DNA of 64,000 nt from positions 829,501 to 893,500 of the forward strand of contig NC_013790.1 of NCBI RefSeq assembly GCF_000024185.1, read 5' to 3'. Shown piece after piece: positions 49,993 to 58,606 of this stretch; positions within the stretch are counted from its first letter, which is position 1; every line of letters begins with the position of its first letter. A model generated the notes under the pieces. It worked only from the letters and a program-made list of their open reading frames with translations. It ran no database searches and had not been told where the DNA came from. Origin of the DNA: Methanobrevibacter ruminantium M1. GTDB lineage: Archaea > Methanobacteriota > Methanobacteria > Methanobacteriales > Methanobacteriaceae. The position numbers and the translations under genes were made by a program.

Positions 49993-50754
49993 ATGATTGT
50001 TGGAATATTAGGTTGTGGCGCAATAGCCAATACAATAGTTAACGAGTTTCTATCTGATGATGGAATAGATATTAAATATTTCTATGATACAGACATTGAA
50101 AGGGCTGAGAATCTTGCCCAGATTTCTAATGGTATAGCTGTTTTAGAGATGGATGAGATGTTGGACAATGTGGATTTGGTTTTAGAGTCTGCATCCCCTA
50201 TTGCTTTAAAGGTTCATGCCTTAAACATCATTGAAAACGGAAAGGACCTAATGGTTATGAGTGTTGGAGCATTGATGGATAAGGAATTTAGACAAAAGAT
50301 TCATAAGGCTGCTCAAGCAAACAATGCAAAGGTCTATGCCCCATCTGGAGCCATTGTCGGTTTGGATGGAATTAAGGCGGCATCCATTGGAAAGATTAAA
50401 AAGGCTTCCCTTACTACTAGAAAATCACCTAAGTCTCTAGGTCGTGAAGTTGAAGAGGAAGAAATATTATTTGAAGGAAAGGCCTCTGAAGCTGTAGAGA
50501 GGTTTCCGGTAAACATTAATGTGGCTGCTTCCTTAAGCATTGCCTGCAATATGGATATTGACGTTAAGATAATTGTAGATCCTAAGGTAGATAGGAATGT
50601 TCACGAGGTTCTTGTTCAAGGGGACTTTGGTGAATTTAGATCAAGTTCTGAGAATGTTCCATTTGCTGCAAACCCAAAGACCAGTATGCTAGCAGCATTT
50701 TCAGCAATTAAATTATTAAAAAGCTTTAGTGAGTGTTTCTCTGTTGGTACATAG
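49993..50754 (+). CDS. L-aspartate dehydrogenase
   Basis: Oxidises aspartate with NAD(P) to iminoaspartate or the reverse amination of oxaloacetate; in archaea it can feed NAD synthesis (NadX-type). The 253-residue protein opens with the Rossmann motif [15 protein letters not shown] and [25 protein letters not shown] and [12 protein letters not shown] follow, [20 protein letters not shown] is the catalytic-domain signature, and [11 protein letters not shown] lies in the C-terminal part. GGTGAGAAT precedes the ATG. Thg1 follows 67 bases downstream in the same direction. Confidence 0.9.
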   Translation: MIVGILGCGAIANTIVNEFLSDDGIDIKYFYDTDIERAENLAQISNGIAVLEMDEMLDNVDLVLESASPIALKVHALNIIENGKDLMVMSVGALMDKEFRQKIHKAAQANNAKVYAPSGAIVGLDGIKAASIGKIKKASLTTRKSPKSLGREVEEEEILFEGKASEAVERFPVNINVAASLSIACNMDIDVKIIVDPKVDRNVHEVLVQGDFGEFRSSSENVPFAANPKTSMLAAFSAIKLLKSFSECFSVGT

Positions 50755-50760
50755 ACCACT

Positions 50761-50804
50761 TTTTATGGTACATAGATTAAGTTTTTATGGTGCATAGATT
50801 AAGT
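50761..50804. repeat. 22-bp direct repeat, two copies
   Basis: TTTTTATGGTACATAGATTA and TTTTTATGGTGCATAGATTA, each followed by AG, stand in tandem between the aspartate dehydrogenase and Thg1 genes. The phrase GGTACATAGA also spans the stop of the upstream gene. Confidence 0.75.
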
Positions 50805-50821
50805 TATTATTAGGTGAAAAG

Positions 50822-51580
50822 ATGAAAGATTATGAAATTTATTCAAATTTAAAGGTTCCAAAGAATTCTAATATTATTTTACGTTTGGATGGCCGTAAAT
50901 TTCATAGCCTAGCTAAATATTTGGCTTTAAAAAAGCCATATGACAATAATTTTGCTAAATTGATGTCTGAGGTGTCCTTAGACATTTTTAATCAGTTTTC
51001 ACCTAAATTCATTTATACATTTTCAGATGAAATCAGCATATTATTGGATGAAATTCCTTTCCTTGGCCGTGTAGAAAAGTTAAATTCAGTATTCTCATCA
51101 ATAGCCTCAAGTTCATTCACCTATCACTTATTAAATGATTTTAAAGATGATTTCAATATGGATAAATTGGATGAAGATGATAGGAATGTCATTTTTCCAG
51201 TTTCATTCGATTCCAGAGTAATTCCAATTGTAAATGAAGACATTTATGATTATTTCAAATGGAGGCAGGATGAGGCATGGAGAAACTGCGTTAATGCCTA
51301 TGGGATTTGGGCCTTAAAGAAGGAATTCTCACCTCAAATCGCAAATGAAAAGATTAAAGGTTTAAAATCAAGCGAAATCCATGAATTATTATTTAAAAAA
51401 GGAATCAATCTTAATGACGTTGACACTTGGAAAAAGAGAGGAATTGGTATTTATAAAATAGAAAATCAAATAGAAGGATTTAATCCGGTTAAAGAAGAAA
51501 AAACAGTTTCTTATCGCAGTGAAGTTTTTGTTGATTATGAATTGGAATTGTTTAATAAGGAATATTTTTATAGGTTTTAA
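50822..51580 (+). CDS. tRNA(His) guanylyltransferase, archaeal Thg1 type
   Basis: Thg1-family enzymes add nucleotides in the 3'-5' direction at tRNA 5' ends (G-1 of tRNA-His, or repair of truncated tRNAs for archaeal members). In 252 residues the catalytic motifs are ILRLDGRKFHSL (D23, G24) and YTFSDEISILL (D69, E70). Other conserved parts are VFPVSFDSRVIPI, RQDEAWRNCVNAYG with the HINNLYN-region equivalent RNCVNAYG, and the C-terminal RGIGIYK. AGGTGAAAAG precedes the ATG. Confidence 0.9.
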   Translation: MKDYEIYSNLKVPKNSNIILRLDGRKFHSLAKYLALKKPYDNNFAKLMSEVSLDIFNQFSPKFIYTFSDEISILLDEIPFLGRVEKLNSVFSSIASSSFTYHLLNDFKDDFNMDKLDEDDRNVIFPVSFDSRVIPIVNEDIYDYFKWRQDEAWRNCVNAYGIWALKKEFSPQIANEKIKGLKSSEIHELLFKKGINLNDVDTWKKRGIGIYKIENQIEGFNPVKEEKTVSYRSEVFVDYELELFNKEYFYRF

Positions 51581-51600
51581 AACTAATTTAGATGGAATTT

Positions 51601-51722
51601 ATTAAATTATTTAAATTTTAATTGTTTATTGAATTGTATTTATTTAAATTTTTTAAATTTTTATCGTTTATTGACATATTTATTAAATTATTTAAATTTT
51701 TATCCTTTATTGGATTGTATTT
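51601..51722. repeat. 40-41 bp imperfect tandem repeat, three copies
   Basis: Units start at 51601, 51642 and 51682 and read ATTAAATTATTTAAATTTT, then A- and T-rich sequence with GTTTATTG and GTATTT. Copies differ at several places. Confidence 0.6.
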
Positions 51723-51766
51723 ATTAAGAGTTTATTAAACAGATCTTTATCTTTAGAGGAATTATT

Positions 51767-52687
51767 ATGGGATTTAAAGATTTAATCTCAAAATTGAATG
51801 AAAAAAATCATTTTGAAAAGGTTTGCATAGATCAAACTGTAATTGATTCAATCATTTATTATTCAAAGAAATCATATCCTGATGAGTTTTTAGCCATGTT
51901 TGACGGTTTTGTTAAGAACGAAGTTCTTTATATCAGTGGCTTAATCTTTTTAGGAGGTGAACGTTCTCATACAAGCGCTAGCTTTAATGATTGGCTGCTT
52001 CCACCTGATCAAAAGAAATGGGGAACTGTACATTCACACCCTGGTTTAAATGCAAGGCCTTCTGGCGCTGATTTGACAACATTCTCAAAATATGGTTCTT
52101 TTCATATTATTCTTTGTGAGCCTTATTCTCTTGAAACTATGATGGCTTATGATTCTTATGGGAATATGAGAGGCTTTGAAGTTGGCAATTTTGTTGATGG
52201 TAAGGATGATGAAATCTATAAAGACCTTGAGGAATTAAGAAAAGAAATAGAAGAAGAGGACGGAGAGCTCACTCCATCTATATTTGACCTAGATCAAGAC
52301 TTGTCCTTTTTTGATAGCGAAGAGGTAAAAACCAATAAGTATTCTCATGAATTAGAGGATGAATTTGGGAATTTAGCCTTAGATAATGATGGCTCTAATG
52401 ATTTCGATTCAAATAATTTTTCTGAGGATATCAATTCAAATAATCCAAATTCAAATGACTTCACTTCAAACCGCTTTTATCCATCAAGAAATGTCTCAGA
52501 TGAAGATTTAGGTTCTATTGACTTAAATCCGCAGGTTATTAGAATAGGTGGAGAAAAAGTAAATGGTCAAAGCCCTAAATTAGGCATTATCATTGAATTT
52601 AGGGACGGGAAACCTATTTTAAAAAGTTATACTGTGGATTCTCAAGAAAATGAAGATTCTCAAGAAAAAGAGGATTCTGATAAATAA
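51767..52687 (+). CDS. JAB/MPN (JAMM) metalloprotease domain protein with acidic tail
   Basis: A 306-residue protein. The JAMM zinc site is complete: E40 in SYPDEFLAMF, then H89 and H91 in TVHSHPGLNARPSGADLTTF with S99 and D102. This is the catalytic core of deubiquitinase-like and SAMP-cleaving proteases of archaea. From about residue 150 the chain is acidic and low-complexity (DLEELRKEIEEEDGEL, SNDFDSNNFSEDINSNNPNS), and a short conserved end (KLGIIIEFRDGKPILKSYTV) follows. AGAGGAATTATT precedes the ATG. Substrates are unknown. Confidence 0.85.
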   Translation: MGFKDLISKLNEKNHFEKVCIDQTVIDSIIYYSKKSYPDEFLAMFDGFVKNEVLYISGLIFLGGERSHTSASFNDWLLPPDQKKWGTVHSHPGLNARPSGADLTTFSKYGSFHIILCEPYSLETMMAYDSYGNMRGFEVGNFVDGKDDEIYKDLEELRKEIEEEDGELTPSIFDLDQDLSFFDSEEVKTNKYSHELEDEFGNLALDNDGSNDFDSNNFSEDINSNNPNSNDFTSNRFYPSRNVSDEDLGSIDLNPQVIRIGGEKVNGQSPKLGIIIEFRDGKPILKSYTVDSQENEDSQEKEDSDK

Positions 52688-52875
52688 TAATTCTTTGATG
52701 GGTTTAAAATTAGACTCAATAATTTTTAAAAAGAATTATTTTCTTTAATTTTGCTTATTTTTTAAAAAAAGAAAAGAAGATTAAAACTCTTGATTATATC
52801 AAGAATTTTAATAATTAATTTTTAATTGCTTATTTTTAATTTTATTTTATTTTATTTATTTTATTTACAATCTGT

Positions 52876-54450
52876 CTATAATTTAAGACAGGTTGCATCA
52901 CTAACATTGTCTAAGTCTTTGATTTTCTTAACAGCTTCTTTAGAAGGTCTTTCATCTAATGTAAGAATCATGATGGCTTCTCCACCAGTTGAATCTCTTC
53001 CTACTTGCATGATACCAATGTTAATGTTTTCTTCACCGAATTTAGTTCCTATTGCACCAATGCTTCCAGGAATGTCTTTGTATTTGGCAATGAACATGTT
53101 TCCTTCAGGTTTTACATCTACCCAGTATCCATTTACCTTTATGATTTTAGCTTCGTGGAGGTAGGTACCTTCAGCAGACATTTGTCCTTCCTTGGTTTTT
53201 GCTGCAACTTTAATTAAGGTGTCATATCCTTCGCTGTCATCACTTACTGCTTCTGTAATGCTGATTCCTCTTGCTTTAGCAACGGTGGTAGCGTTTACTG
53301 CATTCACTGCAGTTTCAGTGACAGGGTTTAAAATTCCTTGCAAGATGGTTCTAGTGAATAGGTCTTTGCTAGGGAGCTTGTTGATTTCACCTTTGTAGGT
53401 GATTTCCAATTTGTTGATTGGGCTGCTTGTAGCTTGGGTGATAAAGCTTCCTAATTTTTCACAGAGTTCTAAGTAATCATTGGTTTCTTCAAATTCGCTG
53501 TTGTTCATGCGAGGCATATTTATGATGTTTTTAGGCATGCCTCCTTTAAATAAGGTGATTACTTCATTTGCTACAATGATTGCTGCATCCCTTTGAGCTT
53601 CTTTGGTTGATGCTGCAATGTGAGGGGTACAGACGATATTGTCCAATTCGAATAATTTATTGTTGGTTGCAGGTTCCTTTTCATATACGTCTAAACCTGC
53701 TCCAAGGATTTCTCCGTTAACTAAAGCTTCGTATAATGCATCTTCATCAATGACTCCGCCACGTGCACAGTTGAATATGAGTGCGGTGTCTTTCATCATC
53801 TTGAACTGTTCTGTGGAGATTGAGTGTTCGGTTTCTGGAGTGAGTGGAACGTGGATGGTAATTATGTCTGCTCTGGTTAATACGTCTTCAATGTCTTCGT
53901 ATAATTCCACTCCCATGTTTTTAGCAACTTCAGGAGGTAAATAAGGGTCGTATGCAATTGCATCCATTTCAAATGCCTTGCATCTGTTAACCACTTGAGA
54001 ACCGATTCTTCCCATACCGATTACACCAAGAGTCTTGTTTCTAAGTTCCATACCCATAAATGCTTTTTTCTCCCATTTTCCAGCTTTAGTGGATTTATCA
54101 GCGATTGCTATCTTACGGATGGTGCTTAAGATCAATCCCATTGTGTGTTCAGCTACAGTGATTGAAGTGGATTCAGGTGCATTTACAACCATGATACCTT
54201 TTTTGGTAGCTGCATTTACATCTACATTGTCTACACCTACTCCTGCTCTTGCAATGATTTTAAGATTGTCTGCCTTTTCTATTACTTCAGCAGGCAATTT
54301 TGTTCTGCTTCTAATGAGGATAGCGTCATATTCTCCAATGGTTTCTAGTAATTCTTCAGGAGTGATGCTAGTATCTACAACAACATCACATACTTCTTTT
54401 AAATTTTCTATTCCTTTTTCGTTAATTGCATCTGCGACTAATGCTTTCAT
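52876..54450 (-). CDS. serA: D-3-phosphoglycerate dehydrogenase
   Basis: First step of serine synthesis: NAD-dependent oxidation of 3-phosphoglycerate. The 524-residue long form is complete: substrate-binding N-domain ([40 protein letters not shown]), Rossmann motif [20 protein letters not shown], catalytic R in [15 protein letters not shown] in [12 protein letters not shown] and H in [14 protein letters not shown], then the intervening domain ([20 protein letters not shown]) and a C-terminal ACT domain ([20 protein letters not shown]) for serine feedback. GGTGAAATA precedes the ATG. Confidence 0.97.
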   Translation of the reverse strand: MKALVADAINEKGIENLKEVCDVVVDTSITPEELLETIGEYDAILIRSRTKLPAEVIEKADNLKIIARAGVGVDNVDVNAATKKGIMVVNAPESTSITVAEHTMGLILSTIRKIAIADKSTKAGKWEKKAFMGMELRNKTLGVIGMGRIGSQVVNRCKAFEMDAIAYDPYLPPEVAKNMGVELYEDIEDVLTRADIITIHVPLTPETEHSISTEQFKMMKDTALIFNCARGGVIDEDALYEALVNGEILGAGLDVYEKEPATNNKLFELDNIVCTPHIAASTKEAQRDAAIIVANEVITLFKGGMPKNIINMPRMNNSEFEETNDYLELCEKLGSFITQATSSPINKLEITYKGEINKLPSKDLFTRTILQGILNPVTETAVNAVNATTVAKARGISITEAVSDDSEGYDTLIKVAAKTKEGQMSAEGTYLHEAKIIKVNGYWVDVKPEGNMFIAKYKDIPGSIGAIGTKFGEENINIGIMQVGRDSTGGEAIMILTLDERPSKEAVKKIKDLDNVSDATCLKL

Positions 54451-55016
54451 TATTTCACCATTCTTTAATTGAAATAAGTTTTTAAGTAAATTTAATTGTT
54501 AATCATTTTTTGATTCTTATCAAAACTATGATTCATAGTTTAATCTATATTTCAGATTCTTATCTACATTGGTTCATAGTTTGATAATTTGTAAAAATGT
54601 TTAAATGACATATGATATGATATGGCATTGACATATGATAAAAAATATGATTATGCATTATAAGGAACTTGGATGAAATTAAAATTGTATTTTTTCGGAT
54701 TTGATTAAAACCAAGCACCTTATAATATATTAATTATATCTAACATTATATTTAAATAATTTGTAAACTAGCCTTTTTTTAATCAATTTTTTATTATAAT
54801 TTTTAACTTTCATTTATTTAATAAATACCTTTTTAAGGGCCTAATTGTCCATATTTTGATTTTTTATTTTTTCTAATTAGAGAATTTTCCCATTGCTTTG
54901 TTTTTAATATTCAAATTAATTTAAAAAGATTTATATACTATATGCTTCCAATTATAAAAATAGTTATTATTCATAAAAGCCGAAATAATAATTAAAAAAA
55001 TTGTGAGGTATTTAAA
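54451..55016. other. Divergent promoter region of serA and ybjQ
   Basis: No gene is supported in 566 bases. The strong promoter at 54921 belongs to the YbjQ gene. ATATGATA words repeat near 54605-54650. A possible 11-codon ATG frame behind AAGGAACTTGG at 54674 is too short to call. Confidence 0.45.
54921..54938 (+). promoter_or_regulatory. BRE and TATA box of the YbjQ gene
   Basis: TTAAAAAGATTTATATAC combines an A-rich BRE with TTTATATA (54930-54937), close to the methanogen consensus. Transcription should begin near 54960, giving a leader of about 55 bases with GAGGTATTTAAA before the ATG. Confidence 0.65.
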
Positions 55017-55355
55017 ATGGTAAAATTTGAAGAATTCCCTATTTCCAGTGCAAATTATATTCCAGGTTATAAGGTAGTTGAAGAAAAAGGATTTGTATAC
55101 GGTTTAACCGTACGTGCCCGTGGCCTTGGTGGAGACATTGGTGCAGGACTAAAAGGTATATTAGGTGGAGAAATTAAGCAATATGTTAAAATGATGGAAG
55201 AGTCCAGAGAAGAATCCATTGGCCGTTGCATTGAACATGCTAAGGAATTAGGTGCAAATGCAATCATTTCAGTTAGATTGGATTCAGACAGCATCTCCCA
55301 AAACATGCAAGAAGTTTTAGCATATGGAACTGCTGTTGTTATTGAAAAGGAATAA
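55017..55355 (+). CDS. YbjQ/UPF0145 family protein
   Basis: A 112-residue member of the YbjQ (DUF74) family, which forms pentameric rings of unknown function, sometimes called heavy-metal-binding. Features are VYGLTVRARGLGGDIGAGLK, GGEIKQYVKMMEESREESIG, and LGANAIISVRLDSDSISQNM with AYGTAVVIE. It has a strong promoter, a GAGGTA site and a structured element directly behind its stop codon, so it is probably well expressed. Confidence 0.9.
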   Translation: MVKFEEFPISSANYIPGYKVVEEKGFVYGLTVRARGLGGDIGAGLKGILGGEIKQYVKMMEESREESIGRCIEHAKELGANAIISVRLDSDSISQNMQEVLAYGTAVVIEKE

Positions 55356-55468
55356 ACTCAAGCTTTTTTGGCCTTCGGCCAAAAAACCTTGACCAAAATT
55401 CCACCTTTTACTGGCCTTCGGCCAGCAAAAGCTGGACCAAAATTTTTATCTCATTTTGCTTGAGATTT
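55355..55468 (+). other. Structured element 1 (UUC-loop hairpins inside a CTCAAGC/GCTTGAG stem)
   Basis: The element starts at the last base of the ybjQ stop codon. Outer arms are CTCAAGC (55357-55363) and GCTTGAG (55459-55465). Inside are TTTTTTGGCC-TTC-GGCCAAAAAA, extended below a C-C mismatch by CAAG/CTTG, a second hairpin CTGGCC-TTC-GGCCAG, and ATCTCA/TGAGAT. The second hairpin with its trailing GACCAAAATT looks like a duplicated module. A related element follows the fdhD-like gene. It may be a terminator, an RNA-stability element or a dispersed repeat. Confidence 0.8.
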
Positions 55469-55666
55469 ACTTTTTTTACTTCTCTTTTAACTCATTATTT
55501 TTTCTATTTTTTTGAATTTTTAGACATTTTTTTTATTTTTCATCAGTCTTTTATTTTTACTATTTTTCGATAAATTTAATAATTAATTCAATTAAATTCT
55601 TATTTAGGTTTAAGAATTTATCTTTGTAATTTTATTCATAATTTAATTAATCATTAAGTTTAGGTC
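55469..55666. other. AT-rich spacer after structured element 1
   Basis: T-rich DNA without a gene up to the TIM-barrel-like gene. Confidence 0.5.
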
Positions 55667-56494
55667 GTGTTTATTATTTTTAATGAAGATTTGGAATTTA
55701 AAGGAAAAAATATATCTCGTGTGGTTTTAGGAAATGCTCCTTTTCTTGCAGATGCATATTTTGGTCATAGGACTCGTTTATATAATTTAGATCTTTTAAG
55801 AAATCCAAATAATGTAAGCAAAATCATAGAAAAGTCCTATGATTGTGGAGTGAGATCCATTAATCTTGCAAATAAGGAAAACCTACTTAAGGCATTTGGG
55901 ATGGCTTGTGACAATGGAGTCGAGATGCAGGCAGTTTCCACCATTGGAAAGACAGAGATGGATTATGTAATCCCTGATTATGATGAGGCAAGGCGAGAGG
56001 CCACCTGGAAGGAGGACATTGAAAACTTGGCTCAGTTCGACAATTCCATAATGCTTGTAGATGAGTTTCTTATCGACTCCTATGATTGGGATTTTATCAC
56101 TGATATATTGGATGCAATCAACGATACAGGTATTCCATCTGGAATAATCACTTCTTTTCCTTTTAAAACTTCTCTAGAGCTTATTGATTCACCATTACTT
56201 GAGGATAAAAACTTATTTGACTTTTATATGATTCCGGTAAACAAGTTAGGTTATATGATGGATGTTCCTCATTTTAAGTCTGACAAGCAGGAAGAGTTGA
56301 AGTTGATGCTTGATAAGATAGACAAAAAGATAATAATCAATAAGATATTGGCTGTTGGCATTCAAAGGCCTGAGGAAGCTTTCAATTTCCTTAATACCTT
56401 GGATTTTGCAGATATGGTTTCAGTTGGCATTGCATCAGAGAGGGAAGCTGAAGAGACCTTTGGTATTTTTAAGCAAAATTTAGATTTTTTTTAA
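55667..56494 (+). CDS. Hypothetical TIM-barrel-like protein
   Basis: A protein of about 275 residues. ISRVVLGNAPFLADAYFGHR at the start, CGVRSINLANKENLLKAFGM, IMLVDEFLIDSYDWDFITDI and ADMVSVGIASEREAEETFGI near the end give a strand-helix pattern that resembles aldo/keto reductase barrels, but the catalytic tetrad is not evident. The start is uncertain: GTG at 55667 is only one base from AGGT, while an ATT at 55673 is seven bases from it. Conserved in methanogens to my memory but without known function. Confidence 0.6.
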   Translation: MFIIFNEDLEFKGKNISRVVLGNAPFLADAYFGHRTRLYNLDLLRNPNNVSKIIEKSYDCGVRSINLANKENLLKAFGMACDNGVEMQAVSTIGKTEMDYVIPDYDEARREATWKEDIENLAQFDNSIMLVDEFLIDSYDWDFITDILDAINDTGIPSGIITSFPFKTSLELIDSPLLEDKNLFDFYMIPVNKLGYMMDVPHFKSDKQEELKLMLDKIDKKIIINKILAVGIQRPEEAFNFLNTLDFADMVSVGIASEREAEETFGIFKQNLDFF

Positions 56495-56652
56495 AGAACA
56501 TTTATGGAAAGTGTTTTAAATATCCTATTGTTATATTATATATTGTAGATATTTTTTAAATATTAAATTCAATATCATTTTAATTATCAATTTTTTAATT
56601 TTCAATTAAAATCTATTTTGTATTTATTTTTTTATTTTTTTAAGGTGAAAAT

Positions 56653-57462
56653 ATGGACTATTTAAAGAAGATTCCCGCTATTCGTTGGAAAGATGGAAAA
56701 TACGAAGAAGTGGAAGAGAAAACAGTTAGCGATGAGAATATCTATTTTTATATTGATTTATTGCCTCCTCGTAAGTTTTCCACATATCCTGCAGATTTGG
56801 AGGACTTTGGTGTAGGGTATTGCTTAGGTGATGGTCTGGTAAACTCATACGATGATATTCTAAGCATTGATATTGACGGCAAGCATATAACAATCAAAAC
56901 CAAGTTCAATCATGGCGCAGATGAGGATAATAAGGAAGCAGATGAAGAAAAGCCAGATGTGGATGCTGATGTTTTAGGCTATCAAAGCGTAATGTCTGAC
57001 AGTGCAGGAGGATGGAGAAGCGAGCTTAAAAAGATTGAGCCAATCGAATCCGATCTAGTTGTAAATGCAAGTGAAATAATAGAGAATATGAAAAGGCTTA
57101 CAGCTAAAGCAGAGATTTGGCAAGCCACTGGAAGTGTTCATGTTGCCCAATTGGTTTATGGTGACAAATTCATTACTCGTGAGGATGTAAGCAGACACGT
57201 TGCTGTTGATAAGGTAATTGGTGCAGCAGCTAAGGCAGGATTTGACCTATCAAAGTGTTATGTGACTTATAGTGGCAGAATGCCTGCAGATATGGTTATA
57301 AAGATGGTTAGAGTAGGTGTTCCTATTTTGGTTTCCAATGCTGCTCCTGCAGGTTCCGGCTATGAGGTTGCAGTGAAAGGAAACATTACTTTAGTTGGCT
57401 TTGTGCGCAGCAATAGGTTTAATGTTTATGCTTCTACTAGTAGGATAGATTTGGATAAATAA
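56653..57462 (+). CDS. FdhD-like protein lacking the CxxC motif
   Basis: FdhD passes sulfur from IscS to the molybdenum or tungsten cofactor of formate dehydrogenase. The 269-residue protein keeps the fold: PRKFSTYPADLEDFGVGYCL, SVHVAQLVYGDKFITREDVS, RHVAVDKVIGAAAKAGFDLS, TYSGRMPADMVIKMVRVGVP, VSNAAPAGSGYEVA and LVGFVRSNRFNVY. The loop that holds the two catalytic cysteines in E. coli (CxxC) here reads SVMSDSAGG (about 112-120), and EDVGRHNAVDK is changed to EDVSRHVAVDK. It may be an FdhD paralogue with another role or a cofactor-binding-only variant. AGGTGAAAAT precedes the ATG. A structured element follows. Confidence 0.8.
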   Translation: MDYLKKIPAIRWKDGKYEEVEEKTVSDENIYFYIDLLPPRKFSTYPADLEDFGVGYCLGDGLVNSYDDILSIDIDGKHITIKTKFNHGADEDNKEADEEKPDVDADVLGYQSVMSDSAGGWRSELKKIEPIESDLVVNASEIIENMKRLTAKAEIWQATGSVHVAQLVYGDKFITREDVSRHVAVDKVIGAAAKAGFDLSKCYVTYSGRMPADMVIKMVRVGVPILVSNAAPAGSGYEVAVKGNITLVGFVRSNRFNVYASTSRIDLDK

Positions 57463-57533
57463 CTCAAGCTTTTTTGAGCCTTCGGCTCAAAAAACCTTGA
57501 CCAAAATTTTTATCTCATTTTGCTTGAGATTTG
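57461..57533 (+). other. Structured element 2 (UUC-loop hairpin inside a CTCAAGC/GCTTGAG stem)
   Basis: The element follows the stop codon of the fdhD-like gene at once. Outer arms are CTCAAGC (57463-57469) and GCTTGAG (57522-57528). The central hairpin TTTTTTGAGCC-TTC-GGCTCAAAAAA differs from that of element 1 by compensating changes in both arms, and CCTTGACCAAAATT and TTTATCTCATTTTGCTTGAG are identical to element 1. It lacks the second hairpin module. Confidence 0.8.
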
Positions 57534-57757
57534 CTATTTTTTGCTAGTTTATTTTTTAATGCTCTTAATTTTTTCATTGCTTAATCTTATTTTTTTAGTT
57601 CCTTGCACAATTTATTTTTTAATTCTCTTTTTTGACTTTAGTTAATTTTAAATATTTTAAACAAATAAAATTTATATAACTATTGTTATAATTTTTTATA
57701 AATTATTATGCTTATTTTAATTTTTCTTAAATTTAGTCAAAAAAGAGTGGTGATTAA

Positions 57758-58189
57758 ATGTCAGATGAGAATAAAGATAATAGAGTTTATAATCTTCTAA
57801 TAACTAAAGGAACAGACCCAGAAGGCCAATATGAATTTTATAAGGAGAGAATTGATAGTCAAAAGGATTTTTTATATGCTGAATATAACACTCAAGATAA
57901 CGAGCTAAATGATGATTTGTTTGAAGAAGTAGATGTTATAGTATTGCTTTATGGTCTTTATCATGATAATACGGAGATTTGCGATGAGTTAATAAAAAAA
58001 TCAAAAGAATTGAGCATTCCTTTTCTTTTGGTTCGCTCTTTTGGTGTTGAATGGATATTGCAGGATTTGGAAAGTAAGGCTGATGCAGTGGTTGGATGGA
58101 ATGGGCATTGCATTGTTGATGCAATTAAAACCCTTGTTGATGGTGGTGGCGAGTGGATCAAACCATGTGATATTGAAGAGGAATATTAA
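57758..58189 (+). CDS. MTH538/TIR-like domain protein (DUF1863 type)
   Basis: A 143-residue protein with the alternating strand-helix pattern of MTH538 TIR-like domains (the group that includes Thoeris ThsB): VYNLLITKGTDPEGQYEFYK, EEVDVIVLLYGLYHDNTEIC, DELIKKSKELSIPFLLVRSF and ADAVVGWNGHCIVDAIKTLV, the last resembling the closing motif of that family. NAD-processing or signalling activity is not shown by the sequence. No ThsA or other effector gene is beside it. GGTGATTAA precedes the ATG. Confidence 0.6.
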   Translation: MSDENKDNRVYNLLITKGTDPEGQYEFYKERIDSQKDFLYAEYNTQDNELNDDLFEEVDVIVLLYGLYHDNTEICDELIKKSKELSIPFLLVRSFGVEWILQDLESKADAVVGWNGHCIVDAIKTLVDGGGEWIKPCDIEEEY

Positions 58190-58231
58190 AATATTTCCAT
58201 CTATCAATATTTTATGGTTCTCTCATTATTT

Positions 58232-58399
58232 CTATTTTTTAAGCTTAGTAAGGTATAAATTAGCTAGAATTACAATTATGGCAAGTATGCAAAGTCCAAT
58301 AATGATTGGGTTTTTTATTCCAGTCATATAGGTCATAATAACTGCAATTATTATTGCTATGATTAAAATAATTGTGTAATGTTTTGAATTAAGTTCCAT
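58232..58399 (-). CDS. 55-residue membrane protein with two helices
   Basis: Begins MELNSKHYTIILIIAIIIAV, then IMTYMTG, a proline turn, and IIIGLCILAIIVILANLYL with a KLKK end. AAAGGAGAATTGAT precedes the ATG at 58399; a frame running to 58450 has no site. Two short membrane helices with the positively charged end inside the cell are predicted. No family recognised. It is convergent with the TIR-like gene. Confidence 0.6.
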   Translation of the reverse strand: MELNSKHYTIILIIAIIIAVIMTYMTGIKNPIIIGLCILAIIVILANLYLTKLKK

Positions 58400-58606
58400 A
58401 TCAATTCTCCTTTCTTTAAATTCTTTACGTGAAATTGCATGATTTTTCATGAAATCGCATGTGATGTATAATTTTGTACATTTTATTCTATTGTTTGTAC
58501 ATAATAAAACAACTTTTTTTCATTGGATTTTTCTATATTTATTTTTGTTTTTCTATATTTTTTCTAAGGTCATTTTTTTTTTTTTTTTTATTGTGGATTA
58601 AAGAAT

